Part shown: one piece after another, positions 26,908 through 35,935 of the stretch
Position numbering within the stretch: the stretch's first letter is position 1
How the letters are laid out: each line of letters begins with the position of its first letter
Assembly (NCBI RefSeq): GCF_014202035.1
Contig: NZ_JACHFR010000002.1
Coordinates: 186,001-250,000 of the forward strand
Length of the DNA stretch: 64,000 nucleotides
Reading direction: 5' to 3'
Source of the DNA: Treponema rectale
Lineage (GTDB): Bacteria > Spirochaetota > Spirochaetia > Treponematales > Treponemataceae
Notes under the pieces: model-generated
The model's database searches: none
What the model saw: only the letters and a program-made list of their open reading frames with translations
What the model was told of the DNA's origin: nothing
Translations under genes and position numbers: made by a program

Positions 26908-27806
26908 ACTTCCATCATATCAATCAAGCTTCCATTACATTCTGGATAATGCTTACAGTAAACTAAAGGTTCATCATTATCTGGAAATTGAACAACATTT
27001 GCTTCTCTATATAAATATTCTTTTCCACAGTGAATACAATGTACTTTTGTATCCATTGTAAAATGAGTTTTAAAGGAATGTATTCCTTTTTCCAATGCAG
27101 CCTGTCTTGATTCTTTGTACATAATTGTTGGACTTAATACTTTATAATCAAGATAAGTTCCACGACAATCCGGATAGTTTTTGCAAACGACCATTGTAAT
27201 GTTTTTTGTGTTTGATTTAATAACTTTTGATTGATTAAAGTTATAAGCTTTGTTACAGCGAGTACAGAAAATATAAGAATCTTTGCGCATAGACCGATTT
27301 GGAGCATGTTCAGCATCAAATTGTTTCATTTCATTTGCTTTTTGTTTACCTGATAGAATTGTGACTTCATCTACAGGTAAATATGCAATACTTTGTATTT
27401 CTTGCAATCCATAAAAGTATTGAGCATAATCTAATAATTCTTCTGCATTGTCAGGCGTAATGTGTGGGTCACCTGTCACTTCTTCCCATTGTTGTAAATC
27501 CTGAGCGTCTTTGAAATGGCGCAACAAGAACTCTGCTAATTCAAGTTCTTTTTCAGATGCGTTAGTCAGATCATCCCATTTCTTAAAACCAACCATCTGA
27601 GCAATGTAATGTTGTGCATGGCCAAGGCTGTAATTCTGTTCGTCTTTATCATCTAATTCAAAATAAAAGAACAGATCTCCAACATCGTAGAACTTCCAAT
27701 CATAGTGATAAGAAATGTACCCATCACTTTCAACTGTTTTGGTTTGAGTCTGCCAATCCTTTAAAAAGTTTTTGGCCTGCTTTCGGATGAATTCAATATG
27801 ATTCAT
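26904..27806 (-). CDS. Protein with two C-terminal zinc ribbons, function unknown
   Basis: The roughly 300-aa protein starts MNHIEFIRKQAKNFLKDW. Its N-terminal helical part ends in GHAQHYIAQMVGFKKWDDL, a motif also seen at the start of some ankyrin-repeat and glyoxalase-like proteins. The C-terminal half has two similar zinc ribbons: FCTRCNKAY with VCKNYPDCRG, and HCIHCGKEY with YCKHYPECNG, each giving four Cys-type ligands. The repeated ribbon resembles topoisomerase-type zinc fingers, so nucleic acid binding is plausible. AGGAAG precedes the ATG at 27806. Confidence 0.5.
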   Translation of the reverse strand: MNHIEFIRKQAKNFLKDWQTQTKTVESDGYISYHYDWKFYDVGDLFFYFELDDKDEQNYSLGHAQHYIAQMVGFKKWDDLTNASEKELELAEFLLRHFKDAQDLQQWEEVTGDPHITPDNAEELLDYAQYFYGLQEIQSIAYLPVDEVTILSGKQKANEMKQFDAEHAPNRSMRKDSYIFCTRCNKAYNFNQSKVIKSNTKNITMVVCKNYPDCRGTYLDYKVLSPTIMYKESRQAALEKGIHSFKTHFTMDTKVHCIHCGKEYLYREANVVQFPDNDEPLVYCKHYPECNGSLIDMMEV

Positions 27807-28117
27807 AATATCTTCCTTGAGCATACATTTATTGCTTTTGCTTACTGTGTCAGTACCTTAAAGCAGCAATATCCCGATGCTCTAGGCAAATATTATTTAA
27901 TTAGATTAGATATGGTATGATTAAAACCTTCACACTGACTGCTAGCTCTACCACGGAACTTCTTTAAATATAATCATGAAGAGAAAATATGTCAATTATT
28001 TTGGTTATATATCATTTAAGTATAGATGATTCCATCGGCGAAATTAAAAATGATTTTAATATTAAATATATAGACTTATTAGTTTTAGTAATTGAGAACA
28101 GCCGCATGAAAAATAAT
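27807..28117. other. Intergenic stretch without a convincing gene
   Basis: AT-rich DNA upstream of the zinc-ribbon gene. A TATAAT at 27969-27974 precedes a 46-codon plus-strand frame (27989-28129), but coding character and ribosome-binding site are weak, so it is not called as a gene. Confidence 0.4.
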
Positions 28118-28276
28118 TTAAGAATTTAGGGAATTCACAGATTCAATTCCATCCTTGCAGTGTTTTACAAGCTCTGATTTATAAAGGCTCCAGTTTGGCG
28201 GAAGCGACATAAAATATATATGAAGCCCCTTTGCCTTTAATGAACAGGGCCTAGCTTTCAAGAAATTATATACATC
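28118..28276 (-). pseudogene. Fragment of a plasmid/phage-type replication initiator or HTH protein
   Basis: A minus-strand frame without a start codon reads LKAKGLHIYFMSLPPNWSLY and then SELVKHCKDGIESVNSL before TAA at 28118-28120. This matches the usual pattern LSLKAKGLLSYMLSLPDDWxY...GL...KDGxxSVRSALKEL found at the N terminus of helix-turn-helix replication initiators of mobile elements in low-GC bacteria. Only about 50 residues remain. It suggests a lost plasmid, phage or integrative element next to the ATPase gene. Confidence 0.5.
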
Positions 28277-30044
28277 AATTCTCAATCAAATATTCTTCCA
28301 CATTTTTGTAGTGGATGCCATTTTCCTCTTCACAGGTTTCGCCACGATATAAGACGACTTTTTCCAGAATTTTTCCAAATCTGAATTCTGTCTGTTTACA
28401 ATTCTCTTCGTTAATCAAATGTCTGTACTGGAACGGTGATTTTTCTTTGCTATGTTTTACTTCATAGATTTTGCAGCATACATTTTCCGGATCATAAACG
28501 ACCATATCAAACTCACCAACGGCAAACTGGAGTTTGAATACTTCCAGATCTGGATTTGCTTTTTTTGTTTCAAGCTGCACGATTTCTTCAAGCATTCGGC
28601 CTTTTACATCATCAAGGATTCGTTCCGTAATACGCTTGCGTTCCTGAGCATCAACATTTCTGAAAGTTTCGTCCATCATTAAGCTCTTTATTAAAGATTC
28701 GACCTGTGAATATCGTAGACCTGGCTGGCTGAAAACTGTAGTAACTTTTTTGCTGGTTAAATCATTCATATTAACAAGAGGAATATCGCAGGTTAAATCA
28801 AGCAAATCAAGATATTCTTTTATTTCAAGCCTGTGGGCTTCCTGAATTTCAATTTTCTGTTCTTCCTGGTTCAGAATTCTTAGAAGCTTTTTAAGTTTTT
28901 CAGTAATTTTTTCACCGTCAACATTATCAAGAATATCAGTAGGATTTTCACGGTCCTTTCGCATTATATCTTTCGCACTGCCAAAGTCATGTGATTTGAA
29001 CGTTCTTGTAAGTACTTCAATCGTGAAATCATGATTCATATCTTCAACGATTCTGTTTATGGCATTTGTAAGCTCACCTTTATCATAAAGTGCTTTTAGG
29101 TTTCTAAAGTGACTTCCATACTGATAATTTTTAAGTGAGTGCTGAATATTGCGGGCAATTGCAGTATTAACATATTCTGCAGTGCTTTTCTTCGTACCAA
29201 AAATTGCCTTGTTATAATTATCGCCACTCTGGCTCATCGTTCCGCCAAATTCCATGTACTGGTCAATATCATAAATTCCCAGAACATTTGCAAACTCACG
29301 GAAAGGAATAAATGTGGTATGCAATAGAAAGCATCTGTCGTAAAGCTGTTCATCTTCTGAAAATACAAATCCAAGAGAATCAGTACCTGAAAGTACAATC
29401 TTCATTCCGCTTGAGGCGAAAACATCAGAAAACAATGCGGCTCCCTGGATAAAATCATCCATCATCGTGACTTCATCGATGAAAACATATTTATATCCGA
29501 GAGTCTCAAGTTTGTGTAAGTCTTTATTTACTTCAGCCAATGTATTTGTAGGATTAATCTGAATGAAGACACTTTTATTTTTCTCTTCATCCTTCATGTT
29601 ATAAATAATCTGCCTGATTAACGTTGTTTTTCCAGTTCTTCGCAGACCATAAAGAATGAATACTTTGTCGTGACTATCGCCATATACATATTGCTCAATT
29701 GCTGAGTATAATTCACGCTTCTTATAGTCTTTAATTGAAGCAGAAAAATCGTCCAAAGTTTTACCGATTCTTACATTCGTAATAAAAGCTGGTGTTTCTT
29801 CCTGTGAGGTTGCAGCATTTTTATTCTTATAAATCTCAAGATTTGAAAGCTGAGCCTGAAGTTCTTTTCTTTCCTCAATCTGATTTTTTAGATTATCGTA
29901 CTCTTCTTCTTTTACAATTCGTGAACGTTGTTTTCCGTTTTCTGTCCATTGATAATAAGTATAAGCCTTGTCCCTGATTGTTTTTGTAGTAAGGCCACCT
30001 GATGGAAGAGAGTCAATTTTTTTAAGTATTTCTTCTGCATTCAT
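28275..30044 (-). CDS. AAA-type ATPase with nuclease-like C terminus (archaeal ATPase/DUF4143-like)
   Basis: This 589-aa protein starts with a short basic coiled region (to about 85). A P-loop ATPase follows: Walker A GLRRTGKTTLIRQ near residue 133, Walker B YVFIDEVTMMDDF near 193, and sensor region KIVLSGTDS. The C-terminal third resembles the DUF4143/PD-(D/E)xK-like module, with GEFDMVVYDPENVCCKIYEVKHS carrying the D...ExK triad. Such proteins are widespread in gut bacteria and spirochaetes; their role is unclear, and some are linked to mobile elements or defence. Two perfect dyads lie just upstream. Confidence 0.75.
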   Translation of the reverse strand: MNAEEILKKIDSLPSGGLTTKTIRDKAYTYYQWTENGKQRSRIVKEEEYDNLKNQIEERKELQAQLSNLEIYKNKNAATSQEETPAFITNVRIGKTLDDFSASIKDYKKRELYSAIEQYVYGDSHDKVFILYGLRRTGKTTLIRQIIYNMKDEEKNKSVFIQINPTNTLAEVNKDLHKLETLGYKYVFIDEVTMMDDFIQGAALFSDVFASSGMKIVLSGTDSLGFVFSEDEQLYDRCFLLHTTFIPFREFANVLGIYDIDQYMEFGGTMSQSGDNYNKAIFGTKKSTAEYVNTAIARNIQHSLKNYQYGSHFRNLKALYDKGELTNAINRIVEDMNHDFTIEVLTRTFKSHDFGSAKDIMRKDRENPTDILDNVDGEKITEKLKKLLRILNQEEQKIEIQEAHRLEIKEYLDLLDLTCDIPLVNMNDLTSKKVTTVFSQPGLRYSQVESLIKSLMMDETFRNVDAQERKRITERILDDVKGRMLEEIVQLETKKANPDLEVFKLQFAVGEFDMVVYDPENVCCKIYEVKHSKEKSPFQYRHLINEENCKQTEFRFGKILEKVVLYRGETCEEENGIHYKNVEEYLIEN

Positions 30045-30060
30045 AATGTTATTGTAACTT

Positions 30061-30135
30061 ATGTAACTTAATATAGCAAGTTAATTAAGTTACATGTATT
30101 ATTTGTTACTAAAATTGTATAGTTTTAGTAACAAA
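30061..30135. promoter_or_regulatory. Two perfect dyads upstream of the ATPase gene
   Basis: ATGTAACTTAAT (30061-30072) is inverted as ATTAAGTTACAT (30084-30095). TTTGTTACTAAAA (30102-30114) is inverted as TTTTAGTAACAAA (30123-30135). Both share the core GTTAC. They are 17 and 58 bases upstream of the ATG at 30044, positioned as operators or promoter-proximal hairpins. Confidence 0.55.
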
Positions 30136-30271
30136 TTTGTGTCGTTTACATAGTAACCGTAGTTGCATAATCCAATAAACAAAATTTCACCGAATTCGTA
30201 TATCAGACTATACAAATTCTACTCAAACAACCTGTGTCTTACATTAAAAAACATACTTTTTAATAAACCCC

Positions 30272-30311
30272 AAAAAAAAGCGGTCCCGCAGTAACAGCTG
30301 CAGAACCGCCT
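30272..30311 (-). terminator. Terminator of the OFA transporter gene
   Basis: On the minus strand GGCGGTTCTGCAG pairs with CTGCGGGACCGC (minor mismatches) and is followed by a T tract. Confidence 0.8.
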
Positions 30312-30336
30312 TATAATTATTCTAGCTTTTCAAACT

Positions 30337-31662
30337 CTATTTCTTTACCGGTTTTACCAGGAATACAGAAAGAAGAAGTGCCACAATGTAAAGTGCACCG
30401 GTTACGATAAGAACATTCTGATATCCTGTAGGATTAACAAGAACACCATGCTGTTCAACAAACTTACCTGTATGACTTACGATTGCATTAGCCATCTGAT
30501 TTCCGGAAAGACCTGCAAATGCCCATGCAGAAAGAGTAATTCCGTGAATTGCAGAAATTGAACCCATTCCATAGTGGTCAGAAAGAAGTGTCGGAATATT
30601 AGAGAAACCGCCGCCATATCCTGCGTTTACAATAAAAATAAGAGCGAGAACAAAAATAATCAGAAGAAGATTTCCGTCTCCGTTCGCAATTCCCTTTGTA
30701 AAATAAACAACTGCAGTAAATGCGATTGAAAGAATAAAAATAAGCTTGTAAACCGTATTGCGGTCTTTCATGTGATCTGCCCATGCAGAAAAACCAAGAC
30801 GTCCGCCGGCATTAAATACAGCAGAGATTGTTGAGAAGAGACCTGCATAAGCTGCAAGACCGATACACTTAACAATCATCTTTTCCTGAGAAATAAGTGC
30901 AAGACCACAAGTAATGTTAATATAAAACATAAGCCAGATTGCAACATAACTTACAATCGGTTCACGTTTAAGAGTTGCAATGATTCCCTCATCCTTTGCC
31001 TTAGTCTGCGGTTCAACCCAGTCAGCCGGTTTTGCAAGAAGAAGATGTCCGAGGAACATCATTACAAAATAAACGCCGGCAAGAATAAAGAACATCATGT
31101 AGATTCCGCCTTCACGCTGAATCTGATTCTTAACATCTGAATAAAGAAGCTTCTGCATGATAGGAGAAGCAATTGCCTTTGCAGCACCAAATCCGGCTAC
31201 GGCAAGTCCTGTTGCAAGACCTTTCTTATCCTTAAACCAGAGCATAAGAGTCTTTACCGGAGAAAGATAACCGGTACCAAGACCGATACCCATGATAAAG
31301 CCATAGCAGACATAAATACCTACCAGAGCAAGAACGCTGGCGTGACCTGCACCACCATTAAAGCTCTTTCCTCCGTACCAGATAAAGAAACCTGTTCCGG
31401 CCATACCTGCAGCAAATGTAATTGTTGCAATTAAAGAAGACTTGTGAATGTTTTTTTCAACAAGATTTCCAAGAAATGCAGCTGACATGCCCAAAAAGAA
31501 AATGGCAAAACTGAACGCCCATTCAATTGCCCCTTTTGAAAACCCGATGTAGCCGGCGATTTCCTGACTGAAAATAGACCAGCAGTAAACCGTACCGATA
31601 CTGCAGTGAAGCAGCAGGGCCGGAATTGCACCCCTGATCCATTTGTTCTGAATGTTTTTCAT
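30337..31662 (-). CDS. OFA-family MFS transporter (oxalate/formate antiporter type)
   Basis: The 441-aa protein has 12 predicted helices and the OFA start RGAIPALLLHCSIGTVYCWSIF. GIGLGTGYLSPVKTLMLWF follows in the middle and GGGFSNIPTLLSDHYG in the second half, all typical of this major-facilitator branch. Members exchange oxalate and formate or carry other monocarboxylates; the exact substrate is not shown here. A GAGG precedes the ATG and a strong terminator follows. The gene stands alone. Confidence 0.85.
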   Translation of the reverse strand: MKNIQNKWIRGAIPALLLHCSIGTVYCWSIFSQEIAGYIGFSKGAIEWAFSFAIFFLGMSAAFLGNLVEKNIHKSSLIATITFAAGMAGTGFFIWYGGKSFNGGAGHASVLALVGIYVCYGFIMGIGLGTGYLSPVKTLMLWFKDKKGLATGLAVAGFGAAKAIASPIMQKLLYSDVKNQIQREGGIYMMFFILAGVYFVMMFLGHLLLAKPADWVEPQTKAKDEGIIATLKREPIVSYVAIWLMFYINITCGLALISQEKMIVKCIGLAAYAGLFSTISAVFNAGGRLGFSAWADHMKDRNTVYKLIFILSIAFTAVVYFTKGIANGDGNLLLIIFVLALIFIVNAGYGGGFSNIPTLLSDHYGMGSISAIHGITLSAWAFAGLSGNQMANAIVSHTGKFVEQHGVLVNPTGYQNVLIVTGALYIVALLLSVFLVKPVKK

Positions 31663-31713
31663 AACAACCTCAGTTAGATAAAATAAACTATCCTATTATA
31701 ATGTAATATGAAC

Positions 31714-31779
31714 AAAAAAAACAGTGCCTGAGTAACCGTCAGCAGCAACTTCACTGCCATCCAGTCACTCAGGCACTGT
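31714..31779 (-). terminator. Terminator of the SLC13/kinase operon
   Basis: ACAGTGCCTGAGT (31721-31733) and ACTCAGGCACTGT (31767-31779) form a perfect 13-bp stem, followed on the minus strand by a T tract. The 33-base loop is unusually long. Confidence 0.75.
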
Positions 31780-31807
31780 CATAAGAATATAAAAATTTAC
31801 TCGAAAT

Positions 31808-32092
31808 TTACTTATGCTTGCGGGAAACATCATCAAAGAAATCATAGCTGCTCTTGGTTTTCCTGGTTCTCTTAAATAAAGTCTTATCCTGAACAGAACC
31901 GGTTTTTTCCATAGCTTTCGTTATACCCTTTTCATAAGGATTAAGCTGTTCAAACCTGAATTCATAAAGCACAGGTTCGTCTATAGAAAACTTATATATC
32001 TTTCTGGAAGCAACCATAAATAAAATAACAGCCACAACTGCAAGAATGATAGAAATCTTTTTTATAAGATTATAAATTTCTGTATCTGTCAT
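31808..32092 (-). CDS. Small membrane protein, unknown function
   Basis: A roughly 94-aa protein with one N-terminal transmembrane helix (KKISIILAVVAVILFMVAS) and a basic C-terminal tail ending SRKHK. It is third in an operon after the SLC13-type permease and the cytidylate kinase-like gene and is followed by a strong terminator. No family was recognised. The start is uncertain: ATG at 32092 is chosen, but a TTG at 32107 or GTG at 32098 is also possible. Confidence 0.55.
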   Translation of the reverse strand: MTDTEIYNLIKKISIILAVVAVILFMVASRKIYKFSIDEPVLYEFRFEQLNPYEKGITKAMEKTGSVQDKTLFKRTRKTKSSYDFFDDVSRKHK

Positions 32093-32113
32093 TCTCACAG
32101 TATACAATTATTT

Positions 32114-32713
32114 TTAGTTATTGTCATTGCGGAATTTCTGAACATATTCAGCAAGAAAATCCACAGTTCCATCAATTCCCAAAACAGAAGAATTAATGCA
32201 CAGGTCATAGCTTGATGCAAGACCCCACTTTGATTTACAGAAATGATCATGATAAGCACGGCGTGTTTTATCATGACGCTCTATTGTCTTACGTGCATCT
32301 TTTTCTGTCTTCTTACGGCATTCAACAACACGCTTAACTTTTTCTTCTTCATCAGCAGTTATAAATATAGAAACGTAATTTGCAAATCCTTTAAAGATTT
32401 CATCAGTACAGCGGCCGACAATTACAAAAGAATCATCATCTGCAGCTTTCTGCTTAAGAAGCGCAAACTGAAGTTCTGCAACATTTTCTTCCGGTGAATT
32501 ACTATAGCCCCGCACTGTACGGCTGAAAAATCTTTTCTTCGGAACTTCATCATACTTCTTCAAAAGTTCCGCATCTGAATTCTTTATATGTGCAATTTCA
32601 TCAAGAAGATTTCTGTCATAAAATTCAAGGCCAAGTTTTGCTGCAAGTTTGCGTCCTATCTCATGACCGCCTGAACCATATTCACGACCAATGGAAATTA
32701 TAAGCTGTTTCAT
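32114..32713 (-). CDS. Cytidylate kinase-like family protein
   Basis: This 199-aa protein begins KQLIISIGREYGSGGHEIGRKLA, with a P-loop GREYGSGGHEIG typical of the cytidylate kinase-like (Cmk2) family. The rest includes FVIVGRCTDEIF and a lid region RKTIERHDKTRRAYHDHF. These proteins are nucleotide kinase homologues common in Clostridia and spirochaetes; the substrate is not proven. The ATG at 32713 has GGAGGAAAT upstream. The SLC13-type permease ends 43 bases upstream. Confidence 0.8.
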   Translation of the reverse strand: MKQLIISIGREYGSGGHEIGRKLAAKLGLEFYDRNLLDEIAHIKNSDAELLKKYDEVPKKRFFSRTVRGYSNSPEENVAELQFALLKQKAADDDSFVIVGRCTDEIFKGFANYVSIFITADEEEKVKRVVECRKKTEKDARKTIERHDKTRRAYHDHFCKSKWGLASSYDLCINSSVLGIDGTVDFLAEYVQKFRNDNN

Positions 32714-32756
32714 TTTATTTCCTCCGTCAAAACACTCTTCCAATTATACCGCATTT

Positions 32757-34133
32757 TTACAGATAACGGATAAAAATAACTGCAGTAGAAATTGCAAGAA
32801 CAATTACAGTTGCCGGAGCAGATACCTTGCAGTATTTTCCCCAGCCCACAGGATGTCCGGCTTTTGCAGCTACAGAAGTTCCGACAACATTTGCACTTGC
32901 ACCGATTGGAGTTCCGCTTCCACCGATATCAGTTCCCATAGAAAGAGCCCATGCCATTGTAGAAAGTGAAACACCGGATGTTGCAGCCAGGCTTCTGATT
33001 ACAGGAACCATTGTTGCAGCAAAAGGAATGTTATCAATAAATGCAGAAGCAAAAGCACTTACCCAGATAATAATTGCAATCATAAGGTAAGCATTTCCGC
33101 CGGAAACTTTTTCAATAAAGCCGGCAATAAGCTTAAGTATTTCTGTCTGCTCAAGTCCGCCGACAACTATAAACAAACCTATAAAAAACAGAAGTGTCTG
33201 ATAATCAACTTTCTTAAGAAGTTCAGGAATATGCTTTACTGAAGTTAAAAGCGTAATAACTGCAATACCGAGTCCGATTGTTGCAACACTTAAATGTGTA
33301 TTCGCATGTGTAACAAGAAGAACAACTGCACAGGCAAAAATAATGCAGCTTACCGTAAAACTTGCCTTGTCTTTTATTGCACTTTCCGGAACCGGAAATT
33401 TTGAAGAATCAACTTCTCCTGAAGTCATGCTCAGTTCTTTTCTGCTGACAAAATAAAAATAAATGACAACAATTACAAGAGAGATTCCTGCTATAAGACC
33501 AGTATTTGTAAGGAAGTCCATAAATGAATATCCCAGCTTTGAACCGATGATGATGTTTGGCGGATCACCACACATTGTAGAAGAACCGCCAAGATTAGCA
33601 CAGAAAATTTCTGCAAGAATCATAGGAACAGGGCTGAACTTCAGAAGCATGGAAAGTTCAACCGTAACTGCTGCAAGAAATAATATTACTGTAATTGAAT
33701 CAATGAACATAGAGAGTACGGCACTCATGATCATGAATACAATAAAAATAGGAATTACTTTATAGTGAACTGCCTTTGCAAGACGAAGGCACAACCAGCG
33801 GAAAAATCCTGCATGAGCCATTCCTTCAACCATAATCATCATGCCTGAAAGAAAAATAATTGTTCCCCAGTCAATTCCACTGGATTCAACTTCACCGGCT
33901 GCTGTATACCAGAACCCCAGCTTGAAAATCGTATGAACATTAAGCGTCTCTTTTACAGCAAGAGCTGCATGTGACCAGTCCCCAAGCTTTACACCGAAGC
34001 CAACTACAAAAACTAAAAGCAGTGTAAGTGCACCGCAAACCAAAGTAGTGTACTGTTTAGGGAATCTTTCAGTAATGATCAGGGAAAACATTACCAGAAA
34101 AATTGCAACAGCAAAAATCTGTGCCAGCAACAT
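32757..34133 (-). CDS. SLC13/ArsB-NhaD-type permease
   Basis: The 458-aa membrane protein has about 11-12 helices. Its conserved blocks belong to the ion-transporter superfamily: DWGTIIFLSGMMIMVEGM, then CANLGGSSTMCGDPPNIIIGSKLGY, and GTDIGGSGTPIGASANVVG at the C terminus. Family members move arsenite, Na+/H+ or dicarboxylates; the CGDPPN motif is close to the citrate/arsenite-type permeases. It heads an operon with the cytidylate kinase-like gene and the small membrane protein. AAGG precedes the ATG. Confidence 0.82.
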   Translation of the reverse strand: MLLAQIFAVAIFLVMFSLIITERFPKQYTTLVCGALTLLLVFVVGFGVKLGDWSHAALAVKETLNVHTIFKLGFWYTAAGEVESSGIDWGTIIFLSGMMIMVEGMAHAGFFRWLCLRLAKAVHYKVIPIFIVFMIMSAVLSMFIDSITVILFLAAVTVELSMLLKFSPVPMILAEIFCANLGGSSTMCGDPPNIIIGSKLGYSFMDFLTNTGLIAGISLVIVVIYFYFVSRKELSMTSGEVDSSKFPVPESAIKDKASFTVSCIIFACAVVLLVTHANTHLSVATIGLGIAVITLLTSVKHIPELLKKVDYQTLLFFIGLFIVVGGLEQTEILKLIAGFIEKVSGGNAYLMIAIIIWVSAFASAFIDNIPFAATMVPVIRSLAATSGVSLSTMAWALSMGTDIGGSGTPIGASANVVGTSVAAKAGHPVGWGKYCKVSAPATVIVLAISTAVIFIRYL

Positions 34134-34234
34134 AAAATACCTTCTGAATATGTAAGATAGATTTGATTTTGTAACGATTATAGTGATTATGAATTACAGT
34201 GTCATCGTTAAAAAAGGAAACACCTAAAAAAAAA

Positions 34235-34321
34235 CGGAAAGAGGGGGATTCGAACCCCCGGCAAGCTTTCACCTGCGCACCCCTTCCAAGGGTGTACCTT
34301 AAACCACTCGGACATCTTTCC
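34235..34321 (-). tRNA. tRNA-Ser (GGA anticodon)
   Basis: The 87-nt minus-strand sequence folds as a class II tRNA with acceptor arms GGAAAGA and the matching 3' strand. The anticodon stem-loop is CACCC-TTGGAAG-GGGTG, a long variable arm follows, and the T-arm contains GGTTCGAATCC. The GGA anticodon reads TCC/TCT codons. CCA is not encoded. Confidence 0.92.
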
Positions 34322-34457
34322 AAAAATCACTGCCATTATAATAAAAACTTTTTTTATCCGCAAGTTATTGCTCTTGCTGCAAAAACAATAGTCACAGTCT
34401 AATATTTATTATATAGTAGATTTTACATCAAAAAAATGTATAAGAGGTTTTAATTCT

Positions 34458-35867
34458 ATGGATTCAGAAAAAAATTTATCTAAACCAAGAAACTCCTTTA
34501 CAAGCTCAATCGGTTTTGTACTTGCAGCAGCCGGTAGTGCTGTAGGTCTTGGAAACATCTGGCGCTTTCCTTACCTTGCTGCAAAAGACGGCGGCGGCAT
34601 CTTTCTTTTTATCTATCTGATACTTGCCGTAACATTTGGTTTTGCAATGCTCATCACAGAAGTTGCAATCGGTCGTAAAACTCAGGAAAGCCCTCTCACT
34701 GCTTATAAAAAACTGAACTCTAAGTGGAGCTTCCTTGGTTTCTTCTCATTCATTGTTCCGTTCATTATTTATCCATACTACTGCGTAATCGGCGGATGGG
34801 TAATGAAATACATGTTCACCTATCTTGCATTCCTTGGTGAAGTTACAACTGAAGAAGGCTTCTTCACCGGATTCATAACTTCACAATGGCAGCCAATTCT
34901 TTACACAGTAATATTTGCATTATGCTGCTTCATCATTGTTTACAAAGGCGTAGAACGGGGAATCGAACGCTATTCAAAAATCCTCATGCCTATTCTTTTC
35001 CTCATCGTTGTCTTCATTGCAATTTATTCCCTTACCCTCAAACATACTGATGCAGACGGAGTAACAAGAACAGGTCTTCAGGGCGCTTCAATTTATTTTA
35101 TTCCTAACTTTAAGGGACTGACCTTCTCAAAACTTCTTTACATCATAGTTGATGCACTGGGTCAGCTTTTCTACTCACTGAGTATTTCCATGGGAATCAT
35201 GGTTGCCTACGGTTCTTACATGAAAAAAGAAAACAACCTCGGCAAATCAGTAAACCAGATTGAAATCTTCGATACCGGTATTGCCATCCTTGCTGGTATG
35301 ATGATTATCCCGGCTGTATTTGCATTCTCCGGTACAGACGGAATGAGTGCCGGCCCTGGACTTATTTTTATTACCCTTCCAAAAGTATTCCTTTCTCTTG
35401 GAAAGTTCGGAACATTCATCGGACTTATCTTCTTTGTAATGGTAATGTTTGCCGCAATTACAAGTGCAGTTTCCATTCTCGAAGCAATTGTTTCAAGCAT
35501 GATAGACAGACTTCACTGGTCACGCAAAAAGGCAGTTCTCGTTATGTCATCAGTAGCTTTTGTAATTTCAATAGTTGTTTGTCTCGGCTATAACAAATTC
35601 TATTTCGAATACAACCTTCCAAACGGAGCTGTTGCACAGATTCTTGATATTTTTGATTATGTCAGCAACAACATCCTCATGCCTGTCGTAGGACTTCTTA
35701 CATGTCTCCTTATCGGCTGGGTTGTTAAACCAAAAACTATTGTAGACGAAATCACCCGCAACGGAGAACATTTTGCACGCAAGACACTTTATATAATCAT
35801 GATTAAGTTCCTGTGTCCTGTTCTGCTGTTTGTAATTCTGCTTGCATCATTCGGAATCTTCCGCTAA
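34458..35867 (+). CDS. Sodium-dependent transporter (NSS/SLC6 family)
   Basis: The 469-aa protein has the LeuT-like 11-12 helix layout. The start FTSSIGFVLAAAGSAVGLGN followed by WRFPYLAAKDGGG is the family hallmark (sodium site and unwound helix 1). FYSLSISMGIMVAYGSYM in helix 6 is also typical. These proteins carry amino acids or similar compounds with Na+; the substrate is not known. GAGG precedes the ATG, and a strong terminator follows within 10 bases of the stop. Confidence 0.92.
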   Translation: MDSEKNLSKPRNSFTSSIGFVLAAAGSAVGLGNIWRFPYLAAKDGGGIFLFIYLILAVTFGFAMLITEVAIGRKTQESPLTAYKKLNSKWSFLGFFSFIVPFIIYPYYCVIGGWVMKYMFTYLAFLGEVTTEEGFFTGFITSQWQPILYTVIFALCCFIIVYKGVERGIERYSKILMPILFLIVVFIAIYSLTLKHTDADGVTRTGLQGASIYFIPNFKGLTFSKLLYIIVDALGQLFYSLSISMGIMVAYGSYMKKENNLGKSVNQIEIFDTGIAILAGMMIIPAVFAFSGTDGMSAGPGLIFITLPKVFLSLGKFGTFIGLIFFVMVMFAAITSAVSILEAIVSSMIDRLHWSRKKAVLVMSSVAFVISIVVCLGYNKFYFEYNLPNGAVAQILDIFDYVSNNILMPVVGLLTCLLIGWVVKPKTIVDEITRNGEHFARKTLYIIMIKFLCPVLLFVILLASFGIFR

Positions 35868-35874
35868 AAAATCC

Positions 35875-35911
35875 TGCCGTTATGGTTAATGCCATAGCGG
35901 CATTTTTTTAA
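35875..35911 (+). terminator. Terminator of the NSS transporter gene
   Basis: TGCCGTTATGG and CCATAGCGGCA form a near-perfect stem around TTAATG, followed by seven T. Confidence 0.88.
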
Positions 35912-35935
35912 ACTAATACCAGACCGGAGATAATA

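Noticed and set aside
27989-28129. 46-codon plus-strand frame after a TATAAT box
   Set aside because: Weak ribosome-binding site, no homology recognised, and overlap with the initiator remnant on the other strand.
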